A DNA stretch of 64,000 bases from Cladopsammia gracilis (GCA_022457155.1 JAJGOT010000021.1:388501-452500), one strand, 5' to 3'. Counted from the first letter of the stretch, positions 36,059 through 46,871 are shown. Notes: a model not told the origin generated them from the sequence alone. Program-made: numbers and translations.

Positions 36059-36209
36059 TGTTATATAATCGGCTTTTGTTACGTCATTGTTGTATTGCGC
36101 ATGTCCGAACACGAGCACGTGGATTAAAGTGTGTTATGTTGTTGTCGTTCGTCTACTTGTACTTTCTCCGTCCTTAGTTATCTTTCGCTCCATTTACCAG
36201 GACATAACA
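36059..36209 (+). repeat. Gypsy B 5' LTR (copy 3)
   Basis: Starts TGTTATATAATCGG and ends CAGGACATAACA. It differs from the 3' LTR by C versus T in CACGTGG/CATGTGG. Confidence 0.95.
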
Positions 36210-36211
36210 AA

Positions 36212-36229
36212 TGGCGACGAGGATGGGAT
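36212..36229 (+). other. Primer binding site of Gypsy B
   Basis: TGGCGACGAGGATGGG begins two bases after the LTR. The tRNA used cannot be named with confidence from this alone. Confidence 0.6.
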
Positions 36230-36333
36230 AAGTTTACTTCAATTATTTCCTAAATTACTTCGTTCGACATATGATTTATTCTAACTTGGTTTGGCTGTTT
36301 CGTGTTTTCATCCAAGTGGTTGTTGTCGCCACC

Positions 36334-38728
36334 ATGGCGTCGCCGCTGTTGGGAACGATCGGCGAATTTGATCCTACTACGGAGACCTTTACTGTATATT
36401 CTGAGAGACTCGATCAGTTCTTCTTTGCTAATAATATTGGACAACACCCAGCAGATGCATTGGCAGCAGTTATTTCAGCGGCGAACAAAAAAAAAAGTGG
36501 CCGCGATGATTTCTATCATCGGGAAGAATACGTATGGCGTTCTTCGTGATTTGTGCAGCCCAGAGAACCCGAAAGAGAAAACTTTCGAGGAATTATGCGA
36601 GTTACTACAACAACATTTTAAACCTAAACGACTGGAGGTCGCAGAATCGTACAGATTCCACCGTTGTTGCCAAGAAGAAAACGAAAGCGTCTCAGTTTAC
36701 AGCGCACGTTTGAGGCATCTGGCTTCGACCTGTAACTTTGGTGAATTTTTGACCCGTTCGCTTCGAGATCAGTTCGTGTGTGGTATTCGCAATTCAGCTA
36801 CTGGTAAAAAGCTCTTGAGCGAAGATCACACCTTTCAAGAAGCTTTGAAAGTGGCCATAGCTGATGAAACAGCAGCCAAAGAGACCCTGCAAGTACAACA
36901 ACAAGTGTCACAACCTGTGAATTCAGTTTCCAAGGATTTTCCTGCTTCGCCTTTACCCGTTTTCCGTGGAAATTCACGTCAACAATTTCCTTCGCGACAA
37001 TTGCCTCGTCAAAATTCAGCTTCGCCTCACCAGCCGACTGCTTACACTTGTTTTTCGTGTGGAAATGCTGACCACACTAGAGCTAAATGCAAATTTAGAA
37101 GTGTTGTGTGTTGTAACTGTAATGTAAGAGGACATATTGCTCGAGTCTGTAAGAAGCGTGGAATAAATGCTATGTGCGTTGAGGGGGAGTTATCCGAAGA
37201 ACCGTTGTCTGAAGAAGACGAGCTGTATATGATGTATGATGTAAACGCCATGTCTAGGTCTGAAATTACTGTGCCATTGAAGATTGAAAACAATGATTGT
37301 TTTATGCAGTTAGACACTGGGTGTGCTCTGTCTCTCGCGCCAATAAGTTTCTTCAAAGAAATTTGCCCCGATGTTGATATGAAACCGACCAATGTTCTGC
37401 TGTCAACCTACACTGGTGAAACTGTGCGTCCTTTAGGAGAAGCACATGTGACAGTGGAGTACTCAGGATCACAACAGTCCCTGCCATTGCTAATAGTACA
37501 AGAGGGTACGTCTGCTTTGTTTGGCCGCAATTGGCTGACAAAGGTGAAATTAGATTGGAAAAACTTGCCAGGGTGGAATCATATCGGTCCCTTAATTACA
37601 TCTGCACCTTCTGTTCCTGGACCACAAGGAAACCATACATTGGACTCTGTTCTTAAACAATACGATAAATTATTTCAGCCCGAACTTGGGTGTTACACTG
37701 GTGAGCCTGTTCTTCTAAATGAAAGCAAAGAGGCCAAATTTCACAAGGCCAGGCCTGTTCCTTATGCTTTGCAGTCCAAAGTGGAAAGCACGTTGCTGAA
37801 AATGGAAAAAGATGACGTCATTGAACGAGTCACTTCTGCTGCTAGTGCTGCACCCATCGTGGTAGTTGGAAAGAAAGCTAGTGATGAAATACGTGTCTGT
37901 GGAGATTTCAGTGTCACATACAATGCATGTGCCAATGTGGAAACATACCCCATGCCTCAAATTGAAGATATGCATTCAGCCTTAAGGGGGTGCACTGTGT
38001 TTAGTGTGTTGGACATTAAACAAGCATATCACCAGATACCCATTGACCGGAAGTCACAAGCGGATCTCACCATTAACACGCACATTGGATTATTTTCATT
38101 TAAGAGACTGCTAAATGGTATACATTCTGGCCCAGCTGTCTTCCAGCGAATAATGGATACCTTACTGTCAGACATTCCGAAGGCTGTCAGTCGTCTTGAT
38201 GACATCTTGGTGGCAGGAACTGATGAACAGGACCATCTCCGTACACTTTCTCTAGTTTTGGAACGTCTTCTTACAGCGGGTTTCAGATTGAACAAGGCCA
38301 AGTGCAAATTCCTTCAGCAGTCAGTGGTTTACCTTGGCCATAAGATAGATGGCAAAGGCTTACATCCTACTGAAGATAAGCTTACAGCCATCCGTGATGC
38401 TCCTAGACCAAAGGATGTTACAGCATTGAAGTCTTTCCTAGGGCTTATCATGTTTTATTCTCGATTCATGCCACATCATTCCACCGTACTTGCGCCTTTA
38501 CACAATCTACTGAAGAAGGATACACCGTGGAAGTGGTCCAAAGTTGAAGAAGATGCCTTCGTGGCTGCAAAGCAACTGATACTTACTTCACAAACATTAG
38601 CGCATTATGATGATACACTGCCTCCCTTTCTTTCATGTGATGCTTCGTCGTATGGCGCCGGTGCTGTTCTCTCCCATCATATGAAAGCTGACAATTCCGA
38701 CCTGTGGCCTTTGCTTCTTGTACTCTGA
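36334..38728 (+). pseudogene. Gypsy B gag-protease-RT-RNase H, frameshifted
   Basis: Starts at ATG 36334 in the context GCCACCATGG. At the A10 run (36487-36496) the frame is lost by one base and continues in the frame that stays open to 38728. That long frame contains capsid-like sequence, two zinc knuckles (CFSCGNADHTRAKC and CCNCNVRGHIARVC, about residues 249-280), protease LDTGCALS near 336, reverse-transcriptase FSVLDIKQAYHQIP near 566, the active-site segment SRLDDILVAG near 631, and the start of RNase H (LSCDASSYGAGAVL) near 777. The usual aromatic residue before xDD is arginine here. A second single-base shift near 38700 moves the rest of RNase H into the next frame. The first 60 residues of the 808-aa open frame, before the A-run, are not gag. 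Confidence 0.85.
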
Positions 38729-40533
38729 CTCATGCTCAGAAAAACTACTCACAACTTGAAAAGGACGCCTTCAGCATCGTTTTTGGATTGAAGCGATTTC
38801 GCCAGTATTTGTATGGTCGCTCGTTTACAATTTTAACTGATCACCGACCGTTACTCTCTCTGTTTGGGCCGCAGAACCCAGTTCCTGCTCATGCCGCAGC
38901 TCGACTTCAAAGGTGGGCACTGATTCTTGCATCATACAACTACAAGATCGAGTATCGCAGCACTCGCGCACTTGCTGATGCAGATAGCATGTCACGTCTT
39001 CCGTTACCTCAGACATGGTCTCCCAAATGTGAAAATGTTGAGTGCTACTTCTTGGAACCTGAAGTTGTAACCAATGTGACCAGTCAAATGATCAAGAAGG
39101 AGACTCAAGTCGATCCAGTTTTGTCCCAAGTGTACAATTTTACCATCAGTGGTTGGCCAAGTGTAGTGGATCCCACACTTACAGCATTCAAGAGCAAACG
39201 AGATGAATTGAGCATCCATCAGGGTTGTGTTTTATGGGGTACTCGTGTTGTTGTTCCTTCTTCGCTGCAAGAGAGGGTCTTACATGAGTTGCATGACACT
39301 CATCCTGGAATGTCTAGAATGAAAGCTTTGGCAAGATCGTATGTATGGTGGCCCAATATTGATTCCCACATTGAGAGAAATGTTTCTTCTTGCAACACCT
39401 GTCAGTCTATGAGATCTGCACCTCCTACAGCTCAAATCCATCCCTGGATGTTCCCATCACAACCGTGGTCCCGCATTCATGTGGACTTTGCTGGACCGAT
39501 CTCTGGGTGTACTTACCTCGTTGTTGTTGACGCCTACAGCAAGTTCCCAGAGGTTGTTAAGATGACAAATACTACCGCCAAAACAACCATCATGGCTCTA
39601 CGTGATATTTTCAGCAGGCATGGTCTTCCTGAAATCCTCGTTTCTGATAATGGTCCACAGTTTACCGCAGGAGAATTTGAACACTTCTGTGCTAACAATG
39701 GAATTTTACATCGTACCTCGGCTGCCTACAAACCCTCCACAAATGGCCAGGCTGAACGGGTTGTCCAAATTTTGAAATCAGCAATCAAACAAGCTCAGCT
39801 TACTAACACTGATGTGAATGTTGTAATTGCCAAGTACTTATTAGTTCATCGAAACACCCCACATTCTACTACTGGTGAACCTCCCTCTCTGCTGCTTATG
39901 GGACGGAGACTACGGACTCGCCTAGATTTGCTGACTCCTTCTGTTGAAAAGCATGTTGAAACTCGCCAGTATAGTTCCATGGTGAATCGCACTGCAAAGA
40001 GAGGCCTGTGCCAGTTCCATGCGGGTGATACTGTTCTGGCACGTAATTATGGGAGAGGGGAGAAGTGGATGCCTGGAGTTATCACTGAGGTCCTGGGTTC
40101 ACGACATTACATGGTGGAGGTGTTCGGTAACCTTTGGAAACGACATGTGGACCAGCTACTTAGTCGACCTTCAGATGATTGCCGACCGACAAATTCTTCT
40201 GAAATTCAGCGCCGTTCTGAGCCAAGTGAGATGATGTCCAGTGTGGATCAATCAGGCAAGATTGCTTCCGATACAGTGACTCCATGTACTTCAGCTCCTA
40301 CAGTTGATGCGGATGAACCTCCTTTGATGGACTCTTGTGAACATTCCTTTGCTGAAAGGCCATCACCAAGAGATTCCTTGTCGAAGATTTCTGTTCCTGC
40401 TAATGTTGAGGAGATGCCTTTGGTTAATCCAAGTTCTTCATGTGAAGTCTCGACCCCTAATGCTGCGGAACGTTACCCTAGAAGGACAACACGTGGTCCT
40501 CCTAGCTACTTGAAAGATTATGAACTAAAGTGA
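38704..40533 (+). CDS. Gypsy B RNase H C-terminal part and integrase
   Basis: The 609-aa frame starts inside RNase H (AFASCTLTHAQKNYSQLEKD, then TDHRPLL near residue 45). Next is an HHCC zinc domain (about 193-235: H, H, then SCNTC) and an integrase core with HVDFAGP (D near 260), VSDNGPQF (D near 313) and GQAERVV (E near 350). The last two acidic residues are separated by 35 residues, the D,D35E pattern. A C-terminal tail rich in Ser/Pro follows. The integrase part is intact. The open frame's Met is not a natural start, because in the family this is made as one polyprotein with gag and RT. It ends 90 bases before the 3' LTR. Confidence 0.85.
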   Translation: MAFASCTLTHAQKNYSQLEKDAFSIVFGLKRFRQYLYGRSFTILTDHRPLLSLFGPQNPVPAHAAARLQRWALILASYNYKIEYRSTRALADADSMSRLPLPQTWSPKCENVECYFLEPEVVTNVTSQMIKKETQVDPVLSQVYNFTISGWPSVVDPTLTAFKSKRDELSIHQGCVLWGTRVVVPSSLQERVLHELHDTHPGMSRMKALARSYVWWPNIDSHIERNVSSCNTCQSMRSAPPTAQIHPWMFPSQPWSRIHVDFAGPISGCTYLVVVDAYSKFPEVVKMTNTTAKTTIMALRDIFSRHGLPEILVSDNGPQFTAGEFEHFCANNGILHRTSAAYKPSTNGQAERVVQILKSAIKQAQLTNTDVNVVIAKYLLVHRNTPHSTTGEPPSLLLMGRRLRTRLDLLTPSVEKHVETRQYSSMVNRTAKRGLCQFHAGDTVLARNYGRGEKWMPGVITEVLGSRHYMVEVFGNLWKRHVDQLLSRPSDDCRPTNSSEIQRRSEPSEMMSSVDQSGKIASDTVTPCTSAPTVDADEPPLMDSCEHSFAERPSPRDSLSKISVPANVEEMPLVNPSSSCEVSTPNAAERYPRRTTRGPPSYLKDYELK

Positions 40534-40612
40534 TGACACTTCAGTTGACTGTTGATATTAACAATGTTTGACATTTAGATTAACTGTCCTTACCTTAGCG
40601 ACTGTTTCCCTT

Positions 40613-40623
40613 GAAGGGGGAGA
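40613..40623 (+). other. Polypurine tract of Gypsy B
   Basis: GAAGGGGGAGA immediately before the 3' LTR, the site that primes plus-strand DNA synthesis in LTR elements. Confidence 0.85.
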
Positions 40624-40774
40624 TGTTATATAATCGGCTTTTGTTACGTCATTGTTGTATTGCGCATGTCCGAACACGAGCATGTGGATTAAAGTGTGTT
40701 ATGTTGTTGTCGTTCGTCTACTTGTACTTTCTCCGTCCTTAGTTATCTTTCGCTCCATTTACCAGGACATAACA
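40624..40774 (+). repeat. Gypsy B 3' LTR
   Basis: 151 bp, ends in ACATAACA. It is followed by TAATTG, where the LINE coding sequence resumes. Confidence 0.95.
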
Positions 40775-41290
40775 TAATTGTTATCAAGTTGCCAGTCGGG
40801 CTTTCGCTCCTTACATAGCACTCTAACGGCCTTGCTTGAGGCGACAAATAGCTGGTCTGTTAACATCGACAACGGTTTCTTGAACGGAGTAGTCTTCATT
40901 GACCTTAAAAAAGCTTTTGATACAATTGATCACGAAATTATTTTACGTAAATTGTCTTACTTTGGTGCTGACCAGGCTACTGCTAAGTGGTTTCAGTCAT
41001 ACTTAAGTAATCGGACCCAAAGGTGTAATGTAAATGGCAATCTGTCAACTGCCAGTACTGTTACTTGTGGCGTACCGCAGGGTAGCATCCTGGGTCCCTT
41101 GCTTTTCTTGATGTACATTAACGATCTCCCTAACTGCCTGCGGGTTGCTGCGCCGAGAATGTTTGCCGATGACACCAGTATAACTTTATCTGCAAAAACG
41201 CTAGCCGATCTGAAACTAGCAGTGACTTCTGAACTTAACAATCTTACCTGTTGGCTGAGAGCCAACAAATTAAGTTTAAATTTGGCCAAA
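40775..41290 (+). pseudogene. LINE reverse-transcriptase fragment, second part
   Basis: Continues the fragment at 35974-36058. It contains SSCQSGFRSLHST, VFIDLKKAFDTIDH (motif A), the CGVPQGSILGPLLFLMYIND block (motif B) and FADDTSI (motif C, the catalytic DD). These mark a CR1/L2/Jockey-type LINE reverse transcriptase. The fragment holds only the palm region: there is no endonuclease upstream and no 3' end. It passes at about 41290 into Gypsy A pol in the same frame and orientation. Confidence 0.9.
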
Positions 41291-43116
41291 CAACTCCCAG
41301 GAGAGTACAAAATCATCACAGACGAGTCAGTGAAACCGAAAGTCCACCCACCAAGAAGAGTACCAGTCGCACTACGCCCTAAAATCAAAGAAAAGCTTGA
41401 GGAATTAGTACAGCGAAAGGTCATCGCGCCTGTTACTGAGCCTACGGAATGGGTTTCAAGTATGCTGGCGGTAGTTAAGCCAAATAAAATAAGAATCTGT
41501 TTAGACCCGAGGGATCTGAACGAAGCGCGAACATTATCAAATGCCCACGATTGAAGAGGTTGCTACTCGCCTTAACAAAGCTAAGAAGTTCACGGTGGTG
41601 GATGCAAAGGATGGTTTCTGGCAGAAGAAACTGGATCTGAAATCCAGCTACTTAACAACATTCAACACCCCCTTCGGGCGCTACCGATGGCTACGCATGC
41701 CCTTTGGCATAAGCTCAGCTCCAGAAGTATGGCAAAGAACCATGCACGAATTCGTAGAGGGTCTTAAAGGCGTAGAAGTAATTGCTGACGACTTCATCAT
41801 TGCTGGATTTGGCGACTCAGAAGAAGAAACCAACAAGAGTCTAGAGCAAAACGAACGTTCATTCTTCACCAGATGCAGAGAATGGAACCTGAAGCTGAAC
41901 AAAGATAAAGTCAAAAGAGGTCAGACAGTCGTATCCTTCATGGGACACCTGCTTACACCAGCGGGTGTAAGGACCTGCAAAGATAGAAGCTATCACAGCC
42001 GTGTCTGAGCCTAAAGATGCAACAGAACTCAAGCGGTTTTTAAGCATGGTGAACTATCTGTCTAAGTTTATGCCGCATCTGAGCGAAATGACAGAGCCCT
42101 TGCGCAGACTAGAAGATAAAGACGCGGCGTGGAAGTGGCTAAAACAGCACAGCATCGCGTTCAACACAGTAAGGAGGTACCTGACAGAGTTCCTAGTGCT
42201 CAAGTACTACAACTTGAATGAAGAAGTCACAATCCAGTGTGACGCATCTGAAACAGGTCTGGGAGCTGTCCTCATGCAGAATGGCCAGCCAGTGTGTTAT
42301 GCTTCAAGAGCTCTCACCGACACAGAAACCAGATACGCCCAGATTGAGAAAGAGCTTCTTGCCATCGTATGGTCGTGTCACAAGTTCGACCAGTACATAT
42401 ATGGTCGTGACATCGTACATGTCGAATCTGACCATGAGCCGCTACAAGCAGTTTTCAAGAAGCCTATACTTGCGTCACCGAAGAGACTACAGAGAATGCG
42501 GATGGCGTTACAAAACTATTCTCTGGACATTCAATACAAGAAAGGCCGTCTAATGTTCATTGCAGATGGGCTGAGCCGTGCCTACAGGCTTACAACTGAT
42601 GACGCTCAACATGATAGCAGTGAAGTACGTGCCTTACGAGAAGTGCATCCTGAAGATGGACTTTCTGTATCGCCCAAAAGACTGCAAGAATTCAAAACCG
42701 TCACCGCCGATGACTCAGAAATGCAGCTAATTATTGGTGTGATTTACAAAGGGTGGCCACTATGTCGAAAGGACTGGCCTGCCAAGCTAGTACCATACTA
42801 CGATAGCCGAAGTGAGCTAGTTGAAGATAATGGACTGGTTTATCGTGGCGAACGCCTGGTTGTTCCTCAATCGCTGCGAGCAAACATGCTCAAAGAAATT
42901 CACCGGTCACACATAGGAATTGGTGGATGCCTAAGAAGAGCCAGAGAGTTACTATACTGGCCTAGAATCAACGCGGAAGTGAAAGATTTTGTTTTCAAGT
43001 GCAGCGTTTGCCAGACATACCAGCCAGAACAGTGCCGAGAAAAACTCCAACCAGCGTCGTCTGGGCAGAACGAATCGAGAAAAGTGTCGGTACCAAATCT
43101 GCGCCATCTTGATTAA
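41291..43116 (+). pseudogene. Gypsy A pol (RT, RNase H, start of integrase), truncated
   Basis: Begins with PGEYKIITDESVKPKVHPPR, the lead-in of K02A2.6-type Gypsy reverse transcriptase. Then come VVDAKDGFWQ (motif A), the MPFGISSAPEVWQ block and VIADDFIIAG (active site with ADD). RNase H follows (QCDASETGLGAVL, then ESDHEPL), and then an HHCC integrase zinc domain (IHRSHIGIGG ... KCSVCQTY). Two frameshifts lie near 41535 and 41975. Similarity stops near 43100, before any catalytic D of the integrase core; the 3' LTR is absent. This is the pol of the element whose gag begins at 28305. Confidence 0.85.
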
Positions 43117-43605
43117 ACATATGCTGGATGCAACTTCCAGACATTGAGATATCTACATTTGTTTAGTTGGTAAAATCCTTGCGGATATCACACCAAGTAC
43201 CGATGCGTATCATTTCAGAATCGGAGAAAAATAAACCGAAATGAAATCAAGACAAATATAATATTTATGTCGGAAAAATCTGAGACCTTTCGGAGTACAC
43301 AGCAAGGCAGAATTGAAGGATTTTGCCCGATTCCACGGCGATAGCGTGAATTTGTTTGACGTCGGCCCGAAGTTTTTGCCTACGTGACATATCTCGTGAC
43401 ATAGTGGCTGAAACTGAGGTACTACGTAGGTCAAGACGAGGTGCTACGGTATGGGAGACGCACTATAATCTATGATTACTACTATTATTAATATAGCAAT
43501 GATATTATATTGAAATTAGTTTTAAAATTAAATTAATAATCAAACGGGTACTTTTATCCATTTAGGGATATAATTAATATTTGGCAATAATATTTATTTT
43601 CATAT
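43117..43605. other. Stretch without recognisable features
   Basis: Lies between the truncated Gypsy A and the AT-rich Polinton region. A 74-aa minus-strand frame (43210-43434) shows no motif I recognise. Confidence 0.6.
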
Positions 43606-43860
43606 CTATTCCCATATATTTGCAAAATCATTTTCATTTGAAGATAATATATCAACAGATACTGCATCAAAACCCAAAATTAATGACTTAGAGAGAATAG
43701 TAATAGATGGTTGGAACACAATCTTAGCCATGAAATCATTATTTAAATAATTATCAACTATATCTTCTTTCTCTCCCACACTAAAAACAGTATTCTCTGT
43801 GAAATCAATTAGTGTATAATCAATTCCTTCCATAATTCCAGAAAAAGACTCCATTAACAA
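43606..43860 (-). other. Unrecognised 84-aa frame downstream of PolB
   Basis: A minus-strand frame with acidic and hydrophobic character and no nearby homopolymer artefact. It lies 300 bases past the end of the AT-rich PolB on the same strand, where another Polinton gene might sit. Further broken minus-strand coding-like stretches lie in 43900-44170. I recognise no capsid, protease or ATPase motif, so this is only a candidate remnant. Confidence 0.3.
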
Positions 43861-44168
43861 ATCACCTTTACATAAACCATGTTGCTTGGGTATTATAAGC
43901 TAGCTCAGTTTCCTTTTAAGGGGCTGGAAATATTTTAATATATCATCAGTATCTTCTATATGAATTACATATATATGTATCCCGGTTTTTGACTTTATTT
44001 TGAAATGTTGCTGGTTTGATTTTTATATTATTTTCCATGGAAAACCTAACTTTCTTGCCTTGATATTTGATTTCAAGTCTGACTGCCAATCTCCTTTTAT
44101 TTTTCTCAGCGAGTTTAAGTTTCTATATATCAATATATTTAAGGTTAATTTCAGTAAATACCATTTTA

Positions 44169-46535
44169 TTAACGGGTATTTTTAGGTATATTTTTATGCC
44201 CCCAAGCAAGGGTATGTATCTTATCTGGCAATATGAATCGTTTATCATCATCTGCAGATAAAGCAATCTTATTTACTGTTTCTGAATACATTTCATGTTG
44301 ATGACTGCGTATAAGATTCATTTGCCGCATTTGATTTTGCCCATTGTAAAGGCATTCTTTAAAATCTTCATGAATTATATGTTTCTTGATTACTTGTTTC
44401 TTTACTCCTTTACATTTTGTATCTCCATTGGAATCTAATAACTGAAAGGAATAAAGTTTTGCTCGCAATCCTATGAATTCTTCAATTATCTTTCCTCCAG
44501 CTTCATCTTTCATGAGGCCATTAACTTTTTTATTCATTATTGGCATTCCTGAAAAATGGTCAGCTGCATAATTTGATGTATGAAACATGTATTTAACATC
44601 TGGCAATATATCCTTATATACGGTAAATCTTTCGTTTCTATTTCCCAGCACAATGAATCTGTATCTGTAAACAATAACTTTACTTTAACTCCATACTTGG
44701 GTATAATATACCCATAATGGAAATTAAACATAAGGGTCTTTGATAATTCAAGTATAGACATACCACAGGGAATTGGTTTATTGAAAAACATTTTCTTCCG
44801 TTTCATATGCACAGCAATCAGATTCGCATCAAAGATGGTGTGATGTTGATATGTTGGTTTTGCTGCAAGCTTTTCTGTTATCTTCCTTTCATTCGCAAGC
44901 CTTATATCAACTCGTTTTCTTATATTTTCCATTGTTTTTCCAAAGATGGCATTATTCATTAATTTAAAGAAATCCTTTTCAAAGTCATTCTTCCCTGCTT
45001 GACGAAGCTTTATATTGAAATCAATATATGGCTTTAACCAAGGTTTTTCATCAAATGATATACCCCTGTGAATCTTAGTGAGTTTTAATCCAAATTTCAG
45101 AACTTGTTTGAGTGCTCTATGATAGATAATATAATTTTTCTTATCTCGCAGATTGGGGATAAAGTTTTCAACCTTATTATCTCCAATTATTCTTTCAGAG
45201 GCAAAAGGATAATCATTGTGTAAATAATGAAGTGTTTCAGGATATTCTAAATCAACCTCAAGGACACAAGGGGTTTTCTCCCATTTCTTAAAGTTTTTCA
45301 TCCAACGAAAGTTTCCAGTTGGAAGTGGTTGAGCCATTGCCCAAGAATATAAAGAATTTGCATCCAGATATAATACATATTTTGCTGGTTCATTTGGGTC
45401 AAATGTATCTCCCATATAAGGATTATTAGCTTTTCCATGACGATTTGATGTCATTGAGATACCACCTCTAATTCCCTTCTCAAAAAACAGGAGCATATCT
45501 GAATCATTTAATAATTTAATCTTTGCTTCCAATTTCTTGAGGCCAGCATCAAAAGAAAGGCCGGGTGCAGTATAATACCATGCTGGATCCAGTTTATAAT
45601 TCTCCATAAAACATTTCTGAATTCTTCCAAAACATCTGCAAGGAGCAATACATCTGTTGTTAAATATAAATCATAATATTCTCCTAAGTTTTGAATATAC
45701 ATTTCATCCCAAACATTTTGGGCATGTTTATAATGTTCATTGGAGATGTCTGATTCATTAACCACAAATAAAATGCATCTTCAGGAGGTAATTTTTGTTC
45801 TTTGAATTTTTCAATAGAATCCATATAATTATATGGATAGACTCCTTTTCTGGAAAGAAGCTCAGTTTTATCATCAAATTCCTTGTTTGTTTCAGTTTTT
45901 CAATGCCTGATGCTTTTAAATTCTTTGAAAGATTATCAAGGGAAGACGCCATGAATTTCATTGAATCAATGAATCTTAATTCATGGGTAATATTTACTGT
46001 TTTACCATCCTTATTGGTGTATTCTCCAACAACAATAGACTTTGAAAATGAAATATATTTTTCTTCATTATTAGGTATGCATTTAATATCCCCTGGTGTT
46101 CTACCAGGGTTTTTCACAAATAAATGAGCATCATAACCAGCAAGGTTATGAAAAATGATAGGAGTAAACTTTGGTTTCCTATATTGCAGATTGCATAGAT
46201 TATGAGCTGCACCTCGATACTTGCCAGTGAAATGGCAATGATTCCTAACTTTTGCATCAAATTCTGTAAATTCTTCGTGGCATATCCAACAGACTGTTGC
46301 TTTCTCATATTGTTCTTTATTTTCCTTGGTGAAGATCATCTTCTTTCTACTATCAAACTTTTTGTGAATATATTGAACTGTTTCAATTAGTTTATCAACA
46401 AAGATTTGGGCAACATCATCCTCAGTGGTTTTAGCCCTGTAAAGAACAGGAGACATATTCAGATATGAATCACCAAAGGGTACCACCTTTAAACAAAAGC
46501 CACAAGGTTTATGCTTTTGGAATTGATTTGCGATT
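44169..46535 (-). pseudogene. POLB: Second Polinton-type DNA polymerase B, C-terminal two thirds
   Basis: Read on the minus strand through several frames. It contains a CGFCLK segment near 46500; a zinc-like HCHFTGKYRGAAHNLC; Exo II with FHNLAGYDAHLF near 46130; ELRFIDSMKFM; Exo III with [13 protein letters not shown] near 45660; motif A with YLDANSLYSWAMAQPLP near 45350; motif B with KLMNNAIFGKTMENIRKR near 44930; motif C with FTDTDSL near 44665; and a C-terminal part to 44169. Frameshifts lie near 45870, 45765, 45615 and 44640. It is distinct from the polymerase in the array: much more AT-rich and with an intact motif A. It is part of a gene scattered up to 51013. Confidence 0.85.
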
Positions 46536-46539
46536 ACAT

Positions 46540-46840
46540 GAAGAGACTAGGTGATGTAGTCATCACGTAGCTTACATGGTATTTATAGTGGCCGGAAATT
46601 ACATGAAGTGACTACGTGATGTAGTCATCACGAAGTCACTTCATGTAATTTCCGGCCACTATAAATACTATGTAAGCTCGCGTTTTCCGCAATAAACCTG
46701 AAGAAGGCTGGTGTTAGCCAGCCGAAAGATCGAAATTACGCCTTTGCACGTTGTTTGACCAGTCCTTGCAGTATTTCTTATATTTTCTTATATTTTGACT
46801 GGTCACGATCTACTGTGATCCAACGTAGCACAAGTTTGAT
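46540..46840. mobile_element. Penelope-like or MITE fragment replacing part of PolB
   Basis: Contains a near-perfect inverted repeat (46568-46678) with GCTTACAT, TATTTATAGTGGCCGG and TTACATGAAGTGACT in each arm. It is followed by CCTGAAGAAGGCTGG and CCAGCCGAAAGATCG, a stem flanked by hammerhead-like strands. About 130 codons of PolB that normally lie here, including Exo I, are missing. Insertion with deletion, or a replacement, is inferred. The family call is tentative. Confidence 0.45.
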
Positions 46841-46871
46841 CGTACACGGTTCTTGTAGTGGTTTTCATAAC

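Larger units (their letters stand above)
1..36769 (+). repeat. Tandem array of a 14.1-kb composite unit (three copies, first one partial)
   Basis: The same order of pieces recurs with starts 14,102 and then 14,066 bases apart; the gag start codon lies at 137, 14239 and 28305. Copy 1 and copy 2 both switch from Gypsy B gag to Polinton sequence directly after a shared GAGAT, at 8600/8601 and 22666/22667. Copy 3 instead reads on through Gypsy B from 36770. The natural units are therefore 1-8600 (partial), 8601-22666 and 22667-36769. Copies are nearly identical; copy 2 is about 35 bases shorter in the 4.9-7.5 kb part. The array probably continues left of the window. An assembly duplication cannot be excluded from sequence alone. 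Confidence 0.9.
36059..40774 (+). mobile_element. Gypsy B, complete Ty3/Gypsy LTR retrotransposon (4,716 bp)
   Basis: Two 151-bp LTRs (TG...CA) differ at one base, there is a primer site two bases after the 5' LTR, and a polypurine tract lies before the 3' LTR. Gene order is gag, protease, reverse transcriptase, RNase H, integrase, which is the Ty3/Gypsy order. It inserted into the LINE fragment. The flanks are CAATT on the left and TAATT on the right, a 4-5 bp target duplication with one possible change. One LTR difference in 151 bp points to a recent insertion, but two frame breaks mean this copy cannot make all proteins by itself. Confidence 0.95.

Noticed and set aside
40778..41554. A single 258-aa reverse transcriptase gene
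   Set aside because: It is LINE palm sequence up to about 41290 joined to Gypsy A RT sequence. Its Met lies just inside the LTR junction.
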